From NCBI GenBank assembly GCA_030145005.1, contig JAQYWJ010000015.1, positions 1 through 19,287 on the forward strand: a stretch of 19,287 bases of DNA, written 5' to 3'. Positions 1-8,900 of this stretch are shown here, piece by piece. Position 1 is the stretch's first letter; each line of letters opens with the position of its first letter. The stretch is from Desulfobacter sp. Lineage in GTDB: Bacteria > Desulfobacterota > Desulfobacteria > Desulfobacterales > Desulfobacteraceae. The position numbers and the translations under genes were made by a program. The notes under the pieces were generated by a model. That model made no database searches and was not told the origin of the DNA. It saw only the letters and a list, made by a program, of their open reading frames with translations.

Positions 1-75
1 GTTTTTGACCAGGAAACTGAATCCTGCACTGTTTTGAGAAGTGATGATCCTTTGATTAAGGCTCTGGATAGGTGA
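1..75 (+). CDS. C-terminal end of an unrecognised protein (partial)
   Basis: Frame 1 is open from the first base to a TGA at 73-75 and gives 24 residues ending in LRSDDPLIKALDR. The composition (acidic and basic residues mixed with hydrophobics) looks like a real soluble-protein C-terminus. There is too little sequence to name a family, and chance cannot be excluded over 24 codons. A weak G+C-rich hairpin at 140-170 (GTGGGG / CCCCAC), followed by a short T-rich stretch, could be its terminator. Confidence 0.35.
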   Translation, partial: VFDQETESCTVLRSDDPLIKALDR

Positions 76-347
76 GCTTTAGTTGGGTGAGTACTGGTTG
101 CGTTGATTTTTGTTATAGGCAACAATACTTTTGGTAGTGGTGGGGTGACTGGGCGGGGCGGGCTCCCCACATTTTCCTTCCGGCAAACTATGTTTTTTAT
201 ATAAAATTACCACGGATTCTAACGATATCTTTAATGATTTCAGATCATGGAAAATTTTGATTGGGGTAACAATTCTTGACAAAACTTATCATGGATGTCC
301 CCCGAATTATGAGAATTCCTAATTCCTGCCGCAGTGGAGAAGGTGTT
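76..347. other. Gene-poor stretch, no convincing gene
   Basis: I see no reading frame with a ribosome binding site and protein-like composition on either strand. The only structure seen is the G-rich to C-rich segment at 140-170, which can form a short hairpin (GTGGGG with CCCCAC, 19-nt loop), and a short tandem AATTCCT AATTCCT at about 314-327. The region lies between the partial gene at the edge and the fold-back repeat. Confidence 0.5.
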
Positions 348-510
348 AGGGCCATGGAAACAATAAAATTTACCACATGACTTGTCTTTTTAGCCGTCTT
401 CTTCGTTTCACCAATGGGCACATATTTCACAATATGCTCCCATTGATGCGCCTTGAAGACGGCTAAAAATTCGGCGCCATGTTGGTAAATTTTAAAAGTT
501 CCATGGCCCT
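348..510. repeat. 163-bp imperfect fold-back inverted repeat (MITE-like)
   Basis: The outer arms AGGGCCATGGAA (348-359) and TTCCATGGCCCT (499-510) are exact reverse complements. The pairing resumes inward with AAAATTTACCA (365 on) against TGGTAAATTTT (482 on), then TTTTTAGCCGTCTTC (387-401) against GAAGACGGCTAAAAA (455-469). The loop itself holds CAATGGG (412-418) / CCCATTG (439-445) and CATATT (421-426) / AATATG (431-436). The element could extrude a near-continuous cruciform or fold in RNA. It abuts the stop codon of the peptidase gene (510-512). No T-tract follows on either strand, so it is not a simple terminator. No target duplication is evident. A mobile-element origin is inferred. Confidence 0.85.
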
Positions 511-1490
511 TATCGCTGGTCGCCGCATGTCTTGTCATCGGCCCCCCTCGTCTCTTCCATCCGTCGGGTTATTTCCAGTTGCGTCTGAAAAACGGTTTTT
601 TTGAGGGAAGAATTGAGCGCTTCTGCAAGTTCTGCCGCCTCGTTTATCTGCTTCAGAGCTTGATGATAGTATCCTTGCCGGAAAAGTGTTTCTGCCAGGT
701 TGTTGGCTGCGGCAATGTGCTGCGGATTGATCCTCAGCAGCCTGCGAAAAAGCAGTTCTGCTTCATGGTATCTTGACCGGAGGAGGTAATTATTGGCAAG
801 TGCGATCATGGCGGTCTGGTCTTCCGGCCAGACTGCCAGGGCTGCCTGGTATGCCTGAGTCGACTGACTGAGGTTCCCACTGGCTTCAAAACCACTGACT
901 GCATCCAGATAGTTCATCGGTTCGGAGTGTTCAGGCAATTCCCCAGGCCTTAAAACAACCAACCCCCACGAGTCGCTACGGTTCCAGGTGGCGAGAAAAT
1001 GTGCGGTATCCATCACCAGTCTTTTGTCCACACCGGATCTCAGGACGATTTTATTATCGGGGAAGGCTCCTATCACTACCGCGTAATGATAGGCGGGAAG
1101 GATATTGAGTCCGAGATTCTGCAACACCAAGACCGGCCTACCTGCCTGCAGCTCTTCAATAAGCGCTGAAATATTACCGTCTATCACGTACGGTATTCGA
1201 CCAAACTTTCTGCTTGCAGCTATCAGTTCAAGCTGGAGACTGCCCTTCCTGCCGGGCAGGTAGATACGGGATACAAGGTCGTCGGGGGACACCATAACCC
1301 CGGATGCACCAAGCAACATTGCCAGCGAGGCAGGGCCGCACTGGTATTTCTTTTGGGGGAAAAACGGTGTATCTTCGAGTTCCAGCCGTTGTTCGGGCAG
1401 GACCGGGAGAATGTTTCCCTTCGTAGTACATCCATCCAGGATCAGCAGTGCCAGAAGCGCAAGGAGACAAACGGTTCTACCGACCACCAC
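510..1490 (-). CDS. PA2778-family C39-like cysteine peptidase lipoprotein with TPR repeats
   Basis: 326 residues. The N-terminus is a short signal peptide with a lipobox-like end (LILDGC, Cys21), so an envelope lipoprotein is likely; Asp at -2 is not ideal for the lipobox. The C39-type peptidase core follows: the catalytic-Cys motif YQCGPASLAMLL (Cys51) and the His motif AYHYAVVIGAF (His135), with D145 nearby as a possible third residue. Residues about 185-300 form TPR-like helices (PEDQTAMIALANNYLL, PQHIAAANNLAETLF). The start is GTG at 1490-1488, two bases after the stop of the upstream gene and without a clear Shine-Dalgarno of its own, which suggests translational coupling. The paired PA2779-family gene just upstream supports the family call. 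The substrate is unknown. The gene ends exactly at the fold-back repeat. Confidence 0.9.
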   Translation of the reverse strand: MVVGRTVCLLALLALLILDGCTTKGNILPVLPEQRLELEDTPFFPQKKYQCGPASLAMLLGASGVMVSPDDLVSRIYLPGRKGSLQLELIAASRKFGRIPYVIDGNISALIEELQAGRPVLVLQNLGLNILPAYHYAVVIGAFPDNKIVLRSGVDKRLVMDTAHFLATWNRSDSWGLVVLRPGELPEHSEPMNYLDAVSGFEASGNLSQSTQAYQAALAVWPEDQTAMIALANNYLLRSRYHEAELLFRRLLRINPQHIAAANNLAETLFRQGYYHQALKQINEAAELAEALNSSLKKTVFQTQLEITRRMEETRGADDKTCGDQR

Positions 1491-1492
1491 CG

Positions 1493-1873
1493 TTACAATT
1501 TGTTGAAAATGTTGGTGACTCCGACCAGTTCTAAAACGAGCAGTACCAGAAAGACTGCACCCACGACGGCAAGGGCGCTTGATCCGGCCGGTAAATCATT
1601 GATGTTGAGCTGTAGCTGGCTGATCTCCTGATCCGTTAACGCAGCAATACGGTTGCCGGCGTCATCCGGGTTCACTCCCAGTTCGATCAGTTTGTCACGA
1701 ACGTCTTCACGGGATAGAAGGTCCTGGAGCTGAGCTTTTGGTGAGTTGCTCCGGGCTGCGATCAGAGTCTGGGTGTCGATGACCTTGGCCTGAACGACAG
1801 GAGTTAGTACACTCACTATAAAAAAAGTGATGAGAAGCGGGATAATGACAAATTTGGGTGCTGAATGACGCAT
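1493..1873 (-). CDS. PA2779-family small secreted/membrane protein
   Basis: 126 residues. Residues 1-29 look like a Sec signal peptide (hydrophobic 8-27, VVQA before Lys30). The middle is a helical, charged segment (SREDVRDKLIELGVNPDDA, then LTDQEISQLQLNINDL). A short Pro-Gly motif LPAGSS (94-99) precedes a strongly hydrophobic C-terminal segment (100-118), ending in a short tail with one Lys. This layout matches PA2779-family proteins, which occur next to PA2778-type peptidases. ATG at 1873 has an AAGGA Shine-Dalgarno eight bases upstream. Its function is not known. The arrangement (cleavage-like Gly motif before a hydrophobic tail, next to a peptidase) makes it a plausible substrate or anchor for the peptidase; that is inference. 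Confidence 0.85.
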   Translation of the reverse strand: MRHSAPKFVIIPLLITFFIVSVLTPVVQAKVIDTQTLIAARSNSPKAQLQDLLSREDVRDKLIELGVNPDDAGNRIAALTDQEISQLQLNINDLPAGSSALAVVGAVFLVLLVLELVGVTNIFNKL

Positions 1874-2309
1874 ATGCTATTCCTTATTTTCATAAATTAT
1901 CAGTATTCAGAACCGGGAATCTTTCAGGAAACTGTAAAATCCGGGAGCATGAATAACTGCTGTATTCTTAAGGCGTACAATAGGAACTTGCTTTTTGTCA
2001 AGAACAGTATGAGAAATTATTGGAAGCCTGGAATATGGTCCCCACTCGACCTGGCGGCAGGAAAAAAACAAGCTTTGACTTAGCAAAATAAAAACTCAAA
2101 CATAACTTGCATTAATTTGGAGACTCTGAATATTATTGTTTTCAAACATTGAATCCCGAGAACCTTTCCAGGCAAGGCGTTGACTGCTTCAGCATTGTGC
2201 CGCCGGAACTTTGAATTGGGAAAGATTGAGATTTTTGTACATTTATGGGAGTATATTGATTTTAAATTTAAGTATTTATTTGGCTTTTAGTTTTTGAAGG
2301 GCGGGTCGT
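1874..2309. other. Intergenic region between divergent genes
   Basis: About 436 bases of A+T-rich DNA must hold the promoters of the leftward peptidase pair and the rightward HD-GYP gene. A perfect minus-strand -35 hexamer (TTGACA within TTCTTGACAAAAAGC, about 1996-2001) has no good -10 at the usual spacing. On the plus strand, TTGACT near 2075 is followed 17 bases later only by the poor AAACAT. The possible frame from 1865 to 2083 has no ribosome site and reads unlike a protein. No RNA gene or repeat was seen. Confidence 0.5.
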
Positions 2310-4019
2310 ATGCTGGAAAATGTAATACAGAAGATATTCAAGACCACCTCGCGGCGAATTGCAGTGCCGGCACTTTTGACGATCGTTCTTTATGTCATCG
2401 CTATGTTTATTATTTTTCTTCCTCATATTGAACAAAGCTTTATCAGCAGGAAGAAGGAAATGATCTGCGAGTTGACCGAAACGGTCTGGAGCCTGGTTGA
2501 AGACTACCACGAACGGGAGCTGTCCGGCGAACTGACCCGGCCCGAGGCTCAGAAGCGGGCACTCCTCCGGATCGGTAAACTCCGGTACGGTCCTGAAAAA
2601 AAAGATTATTTCTGGATTTCCGACATAAGGCCACGGATGATTATGCATCCGTATCGCTCGGATATTGTGAACAAGGATATCAAGGATATTCAGGATCCAG
2701 GTCTCAAAAGCCTTTATTTAAGGTGGAACGAGATAATTGCGAAGAAAGGCGCAGGGTTTGTTGATTATCAGTGGCAATGGAAAGACGACCCCACCAGAAT
2801 GGCTGACAAACTGTCCTATATCAAAGGCTTTCAACCATGGGACTGGATTGTGGGTACCGGTATGTATCTCGATGACATTTATACGGAACTCAACGCGATA
2901 CGCAATAAGTTTATCGCCATTTCCACCGTTATCCTGGGCATTGTCCTGATGCTGTCCCTGTATTCCATTCGCCAGACCATGAAGGCCGACAATGAACTGA
3001 TACGAACCTTCATTGAACGCAAGAAACTGAACGAATCGCTGAAAGAAAGCAAAGAGCGCTTTCGGAGCCTTCTGGAAAACACCAGTGACTGGATATGGGA
3101 AAGCGATGAAAAGGGGCGGTATACCTATTCAAGCCCCAGGGTGGAGGAGTTGCTGGGTTTCTCCTCGGATGAAACAATGCACAAAACCATCATGGATTTC
3201 GTGCCCATCGATTTAAAGAACCTGTATCAGGAAACCTTCAAAAATTTGCTTGGCGGCCAAAAGTCATTTAAAGGTTTTGAGACTACATGCCAGAGAAAAA
3301 ACGGCCGGCATGTGGTTGTCGAAAACAATGCGGTGCCGGTTTTTTCAGAAAACGGCGGGCTTTTGGGATACAGAGGGGTGACGCGGGACATCACGGACCG
3401 GAAAATGGCCATGGAAGAGCTTAAAAAGAGTCGAGATATCCTGCGTGCAAACCTTGAGGAAACCGTGGAGTCATTAGCCCTTGCTGAGGAAAAACGTGAT
3501 CCCTACACTGCCGGCCATCAGACACGGGTTGACCGATTGGCCTGTGCCATTGCACGAGAACTCGGACTTTCAGATCATCAGATTGAAGGACTGCACTTTG
3601 CCGCACTTCTGCATGATATCGGCAAAATTGCCCTGCCGTCCGAATTTCTGTCCAAACCGACCCTTTTGTCCCACCAGGAGCATGAAATCATCAAATGCCA
3701 TGTCCAGGTCGGGTATGATATCTTGAAAAACATTCATTTCCCATGGCCGGTTGCGGAAATCGTATACCAGCACCACGAATATCTTGACGGTTCGGGCTAT
3801 CCCAGGAATCTGACCGATAAGGACATTCTTCTTGAAGCGAAAATACTGACGGTTGCCGATGTGGTGGAGGCCATATCATCCCACCGCCCCTACAGGCCGT
3901 CACTCGGCATAGAAGCCGCACGGGAGGAGATACGGAACGGCCGGGGAATTCGATATCATGCCCCTTGCGTGGCCGCCTGCCTGAAGCTCATCAAAGATGA
4001 AAAAATGGATTTTTCGTGA
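2310..4019 (+). CDS. Membrane Cache-PAS-HD-GYP cyclic-di-GMP phosphodiesterase
   Basis: 569 residues. A transmembrane helix at about 18-40 is followed by a periplasmic sCache-type sensor (DYFWISD, MIMHPYRSDI, then WDWIVGTGMYLDDIY, ending near 190), a second helix at about 200-218, a PAS domain with PAC tail at about 250-370 (ENTSDWIWESDEKGRYTYSS to GVTRDITDRK), a short coiled linker, and an HD-GYP domain from about 390. The metal-binding and signature residues are all present: H403 (AGHQTRV), H435-D436 (LLHDIGK), H464, HHE 488-490 and DGSGYP 493-498. It should therefore be an active phosphodiesterase converting c-di-GMP to pGpG or GMP in response to an extracellular small-molecule ligand, probably an organic acid if the Cache domain behaves like its relatives. 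ATG at 2310 has GAAGG nine bases upstream. It stands alone between a divergent pair and yebG. Confidence 0.92.
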   Translation: MLENVIQKIFKTTSRRIAVPALLTIVLYVIAMFIIFLPHIEQSFISRKKEMICELTETVWSLVEDYHERELSGELTRPEAQKRALLRIGKLRYGPEKKDYFWISDIRPRMIMHPYRSDIVNKDIKDIQDPGLKSLYLRWNEIIAKKGAGFVDYQWQWKDDPTRMADKLSYIKGFQPWDWIVGTGMYLDDIYTELNAIRNKFIAISTVILGIVLMLSLYSIRQTMKADNELIRTFIERKKLNESLKESKERFRSLLENTSDWIWESDEKGRYTYSSPRVEELLGFSSDETMHKTIMDFVPIDLKNLYQETFKNLLGGQKSFKGFETTCQRKNGRHVVVENNAVPVFSENGGLLGYRGVTRDITDRKMAMEELKKSRDILRANLEETVESLALAEEKRDPYTAGHQTRVDRLACAIARELGLSDHQIEGLHFAALLHDIGKIALPSEFLSKPTLLSHQEHEIIKCHVQVGYDILKNIHFPWPVAEIVYQHHEYLDGSGYPRNLTDKDILLEAKILTVADVVEAISSHRPYRPSLGIEAAREEIRNGRGIRYHAPCVAACLKLIKDEKMDFS

Positions 4020-4155
4020 TTGTCAGATTATCGAGCCCCCATAAATATGGTTGATGGGATGTTTGTTTACATGCGATAGCCTTGGGCAAAAGTAAAATAG
4101 CGTTACCCGGTCCTGTTTTTTTTATATTAAAGAATTTTATTCTCAAGGAGAAAAA

Positions 4156-4587
4156 ATGCCCGTAATTGTCCAATATATTGTTGTCAGGGATGGAGAAGAA
4201 AAGATGAGATTCGCGACAAAAAAAGAAGCAGACGCTTATGATAAGATGTTGGATATTGCCGACAATTTGTTTGATTTTCTTCAAAATTCTGATATCGTTC
4301 TTGATGAAACCCGCAAAGAAGAAATTTCCCTTTTGTTGGCTGAAAAACGCGATGAGGTGATGCCTATTTTAAGGGGAGTCTCCCCTAAAGCCAAAAATGA
4401 CCGGAAAAAGAGCACCTCTTCTTCGGAAACTACCAAAACCCGGGGCAAGGCGGTCGCAAAACAGACTGCGTCGGAACGGGCCGATACATCTGAGACCCAC
4501 ACAGCTCCTGAAGTCAAGCCTGTTTCTAAGTCTGCGGCCAAAACTACTTCCCGTACAAAGGGGGCATCTTCAAAAAAGAGTGGATAG
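4156..4587 (+). CDS. yebG: YebG-family DNA-damage-inducible protein with basic Ser/Thr/Lys-rich tail
   Basis: 143 residues. The first ~75 match the YebG fold closely in pattern: QYIVVRDGEEKMRF, KKEADAYDKMLDIAD, and ISLLLAEKRDEVMPILRG. E. coli YebG is a small SOS-induced protein of about 96 residues whose molecular role is unclear. Here residues ~76-143 form an added low-complexity tail rich in Lys, Ser, Thr and Ala (AKTTSRTKGASSKKSG at the end), like histone-H1-like bacterial tails, suggesting nucleic-acid binding. ATG at 4156 is preceded by a strong AAGGAG (4145-4150). I see no E. coli-type LexA box (CTGT-N8-ACAG) in 4020-4155; ATGTTTGTTTACAT at about 4058-4071 is only a weak dyad. LexA sites differ in this phylum, so SOS control is neither shown nor excluded. 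Confidence 0.85.
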   Translation: MPVIVQYIVVRDGEEKMRFATKKEADAYDKMLDIADNLFDFLQNSDIVLDETRKEEISLLLAEKRDEVMPILRGVSPKAKNDRKKSTSSSETTKTRGKAVAKQTASERADTSETHTAPEVKPVSKSAAKTTSRTKGASSKKSG

Positions 4588-4719
4588 GCGAAATGATTTT
4601 TTAAAATTCGACAGGGATACCGTTGATTCTGCCGGTTGCCAGGTCGCTTTGGCATTTTAAGGGGGTGAAGATCCTTCAAACAAATTCCGGTACCGGCTTT
4701 TTGCCAAAGGAAAATACCT

Positions 4720-5997
4720 ATGCCTTCTTTTTTATTTAGACTAATGCGTGTGGTTGTGGTTTTGCTGCTTGCCGCAGGCGTGGCTTTGTGGCTATTTGTT
4801 TCCCGGGAAAAACCTCAAAAAAAGGAAATGACGGACACTCCGCCAAAAGTGTTATGTGTCCCGGCAGTATCGGGCACTTCTGATATGACCGTTGAAGCCT
4901 TTGGGACGGTTACACCCCGAAACAGTGTGAAGTTGGCCATGGAGGTTGCCGGCCGCATTGATTATATCCACCCTGATTTTCGGGAAGGTGCACGCATTAA
5001 TAAAGGTGAAATTCTTTTGCGCATTGACCAGCGCACCCTTGTCTTGAATGAAAAAAATGCCCGGGTCCAGGTGGACCAGGCCCGGGCTGATATCCGTCTG
5101 CTTGAACAGAAAACATTGAATTTAAAGGCAGATGCCGGGCTTGCTCGCTCTAATCTGGAACTAACGTCCAAGGAGCTGGAACGGATCAGGGCGTTGGCCA
5201 AAAATCAGTTTGCATCCAAAACCAGTTTGGATAAAGCGGAACAACAGTATCTGTCCGCGGAAAATCAGTTGCAGCAAATCACCAATGCCTTGGCGCTTGT
5301 CCCCTCACGCATGGCCTTAAAAAAATCGGCCCTGGCTTCGGCCCAGGCTGCACTTGAAACGGCTTTTCTGATGCTTGAAAAATCTGAAATTAAAGCAGAC
5401 TTTTACGGATTTGTGATGACGAAACAGGTCCAGGCTGGGGAGTATGTTAATCCGGGCCAGGTGCTTGGGGTTATATATGAAAAAGATGCCCTGGATGTTG
5501 ATATCCGCATTCCCCTTGAAGAACTTCAATGGCTGGGTTCTGTTTTTAAAGACGGTGGACGGCCCCAAGCGAGTTTGACCATAGCCAATCTGGAAGGCGG
5601 ACGCTCTCCGGTGTGGCCGGGCCATGTGGTCAGAATTAAAGCCGCCGTTGACGAAAAAACCCGGACCATGCCCATGACCGTTGAGATCGGTACCCTTGAT
5701 GTTAAAGATCCTTTGCTGCTGCTCAGACCCGGTGTCTTTGTCAAATGCCGTGTCAAAGGGGAACAAAAGGAAAACGTGTTTAAGATCCCGCGAACGCTCA
5801 TGCGCTCCCCGGATACCCTGTATCTGGCCCGGGAAAATCATCTTGTGATTAAAAAGGTCACATTAATCCGGCGGTTTGAAGAAGATGTTTATATCACCGG
5901 GGGCCTGGCCCCCGGTGATCTGATTATTGAATCACCCTTGCCCGGAGCTTTGCACGGTATGGCCATCACCGTTAAAAAGGCAAGGGACAACCAATGA
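4720..5997 (+). CDS. RND efflux periplasmic adaptor (membrane fusion protein)
   Basis: 425 residues. An N-terminal hydrophobic segment (residues ~7-27) without a lipobox cysteine suggests a membrane anchor or a Sec signal. The first lipoyl half (GTVTPRNSVKLAMEVAGRID, then DFREGARINKGEILLRID), a long helical hairpin of about 110 residues (KNARVQVDQARADIRLLEQK to AALETAFLMLEKS), the second lipoyl half (IKADFYGFVMTKQVQAGEYV), a beta-barrel and a membrane-proximal domain follow in the standard order. It bridges the pump to an outer-membrane channel. Start ATG 4720 has AAAGGA eight bases before. Its stop overlaps the pump start as ATGA (5994-5997), so the two are translated together. Substrate specificity cannot be read from the sequence. 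Confidence 0.93.
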   Translation: MPSFLFRLMRVVVVLLLAAGVALWLFVSREKPQKKEMTDTPPKVLCVPAVSGTSDMTVEAFGTVTPRNSVKLAMEVAGRIDYIHPDFREGARINKGEILLRIDQRTLVLNEKNARVQVDQARADIRLLEQKTLNLKADAGLARSNLELTSKELERIRALAKNQFASKTSLDKAEQQYLSAENQLQQITNALALVPSRMALKKSALASAQAALETAFLMLEKSEIKADFYGFVMTKQVQAGEYVNPGQVLGVIYEKDALDVDIRIPLEELQWLGSVFKDGGRPQASLTIANLEGGRSPVWPGHVVRIKAAVDEKTRTMPMTVEIGTLDVKDPLLLLRPGVFVKCRVKGEQKENVFKIPRTLMRSPDTLYLARENHLVIKKVTLIRRFEEDVYITGGLAPGDLIIESPLPGALHGMAITVKKARDNQ

Positions 5998-8900
5998 AAG
6001 CCCTTGGTAAATGGTCAGTGGAACACCGTGTTACGGTGAACCTGGTCATGGTGTTTCTGATCGTGGCCGGGATGTTCACGGCCATGAACATGAAACGGGA
6101 GATGTTTCCGCAGTTCTCTTTGGATATGATCAGTATTGCCGTGGATTATCCGGGGGCTTCCCCCGAGGATGTGGAAGAGGGCATCTGCATCAAAATTGAA
6201 GAGCAGCTCAAAAGCATTGAAGATATCAAAACCATGTATTCCTCCGCAGTTGAAGGCCATGCCGAGGTGACGCTGGAACTTGATGCCGGCACGGACATCA
6301 CCGACAAGCTCAACGAGGTTAGAACCGAGATTGATCTGATCGACTCTTTCCCCACCCAGGCCGAAGATCCTGTGGTGGTTGAGATCAAAAACAATGAGCC
6401 GGCTATTTATGTGGCTGTTTACGGTGATGTGGCGGAACGAATCCTTAAGCAAACTGCCGACAAAATCAGGGATGACCTGGTGGGATTTGATGAGATCTCC
6501 CTGGCAGAACTCACAGGTGTCCGCGAGTATGAGATCTCAGTGGAAATTTCCGAAGAAAATCTGCGCAAATTTTCCCTCTCCTTTGATGATGTGGTGCGCG
6601 CCGTGGGTACGGGAAGCCTTGAACTGCCCGGCGGACTGGTTAAAACCCCCGGCGGCGAGTTTTTAATCCGGGCCAAGGGCAAACGGTATACCGGTGCTGA
6701 ATATGAACAGATTCCTCTGGTGACAAGGACTGACGGTACTGTGGTCCGGCTCGGGGATGTGGCCCGGGTAGTTGACGGGTTTGAGGACCAGGACCTTCAA
6801 TCCCGGTTCAACGGGCAGCCGGCTGCCATGGTGGTGGTGGAGCGCACCAGTTCCCAGGACACCATTGCCATTTCCAACCGGGTGCTTGCCTATATTGACA
6901 ATGCCCGGGATGATCTGCCCAAAGGAATCCGTCTTGGACACTGGTACAATATAGCGGATATGGTCCAGGACCGCATTGATCTTTTGCTCAAAAACGGAAT
7001 CCAGGGTATTATTCTGGTGTTTGTGGTGCTGGCCCTGTTTCTGGATTTAGGCCTTGCCTTCTGGGTGGCCTCGGGTATTCCAATTACCTTTATGGGAGCG
7101 TTTCTTTTTCTGGAATACATTGGTTCGTCAGTGAATATGCTCTCTTTGTTCGGGTTTATCATGACCCTGGGCATCCTTGTGGATGACGCCATTATTGTGG
7201 GGGAGAATGTCTATACCCACTACGCTGCCGGCAAAACACCCAAGCAAGCTGTCATGGCAGCCATGGAACAGGTGGGGGGGCCTGTGCTCATGGCCGTGAC
7301 CACCACCATCGTGGCGTTTGCGCCTTTAATGTTTATCACCGGCATCATGGGAAAGTTCATCGCTGTCATGCCCCAGTCCGTGATCTGCATTCTTTTCATA
7401 TCCCTTCTGGAAGCCTTTTTTATCCTTCCGGCCCACCTGGAAGGCACCCTGACCCACTCATCTGCGAGTGGCGGCAGGCCAAAGATTTACAAAGTTCTGT
7501 TTTTCTGGGCCCACTGGCTTAAAACGGAGATTGCCTATATTCACGGCATGTTGAGAATCCGGATGGAAAAAGGACTGAACCGCGTCATCTACGCCTATTA
7601 TCTTCCAATACTGCGCTATTGTATTAAAAACAGATATTTTACCCTGGTACTGGGTGTGGGATGCCTGATCATAAGTTTAGGACTGATCGCCGGTGGGCAT
7701 GTACCGTATACCTTTTTCCCGAAAACTGATTCCGACTGGATGCTTTCAGAAATTGTATACCCATTGGGCACCCCCTTTGAAACCACCCAGGATACCATTA
7801 AACAGATTGAAACCGGTGCCTTTAAACTCAACGATTATTTCAGGGATCGGGTTGAGGATAAAAAAGATCTGATTGTAAATACGTTCTCCCTGGTGGGGGT
7901 TATACCACGCCGGGACTGGAAAGAAGGGATATCGGGCGGGCATTGCGGTGAAGCCTGGATCGAAATCTTACCGGCTGCAAAGCGTCCGGATATCCTGGCT
8001 GCGGAGGTCGCCGCCAAATGGCGGGAATTCACCGGTGATATTCTCGGGGCGGAACAGTCCTCATTTACCATTATTGGTGGCGGTCCCGGGGGCAACCCCA
8101 TTGAGATCCGTCTGCACGGCAGTGAGCTTTCCCAAATGGAAGCGGCAGCCCAGGTCCTTAAGCAGGAGATTGCATCCTATCCGGGCACCTTTGACATCAC
8201 CGATGATTTCAGGTCCGGAAAAATGGAAAAACAGATCTATATCCGTCCGGGTGCTGAATCTTTAGGCGTGACCATGGCCGATATCGCCACCCAGCTTCGC
8301 CAAGGCTATTACGGTGATGAGGTCCTTAAAATTCAGCGGGGAAAAGATGATATCAAGGTCATGGTCCGGTATTCCAAGCAGGAACGGGAAACCGAATCCA
8401 GCATAGACCGCTTTCGCATCCGGACAAAGGATAACCGGGAAATACCCTTGAACCAGGTGGCCCGTATTGAGACCCAAAGGGGATACGCCACAATTAAGCG
8501 TGTGGACAGGCACAGGGTGATTACGGTGACTTCCAATCTTGATGAGGACATTGCAAATGCCCGGAATATTGTAAAGGACTTAAGTAAAAATTTTCTGCCT
8601 GACATGATCAAGCGCTTTCCCGGGGTTGACTATGACCTTGAAGGCCAGGCCAAGCGCAGCAAGGAGTCCATGGACAGCCTGATGAAAGGGTTTATTGTGG
8701 CAGCCATGATTATTTTTCTGCTTTTAGCAAGTCAGTTTCGCTCCTACAGCCAGCCATTGATCATCATGACCGCTATCCCCTTTGGTCTGATCGGGGCCAT
8801 TGTGGGGCATTTTATAATGGGTCTGGATATTACCATGATTTCGATTTTCGGAATCGTGGCTCTGTCCGGTGTTGTGGTTAACGACTCCCTGATTCTCATT

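Noticed and set aside
79..282. 67-residue leftward frame
   Set aside because: No ribosome site, low-complexity start, no recognisable motif; treated as non-coding.
245..538. 97-residue leftward frame across the fold-back repeat
   Set aside because: It is mostly encoded by the inverted repeat itself, overlaps the peptidase gene end, and has no ribosome site; more likely a by-product of the repeat.
4020..4155. LexA (SOS) box before yebG
   Set aside because: No CTGT-N8-ACAG site; only a four-base dyad ATGT-N6-ACAT, too weak to call.
4637..4660. Terminator after yebG (TGCCA/TGGCA)
   Set aside because: Only a five-base stem with a short, interrupted T-tract.
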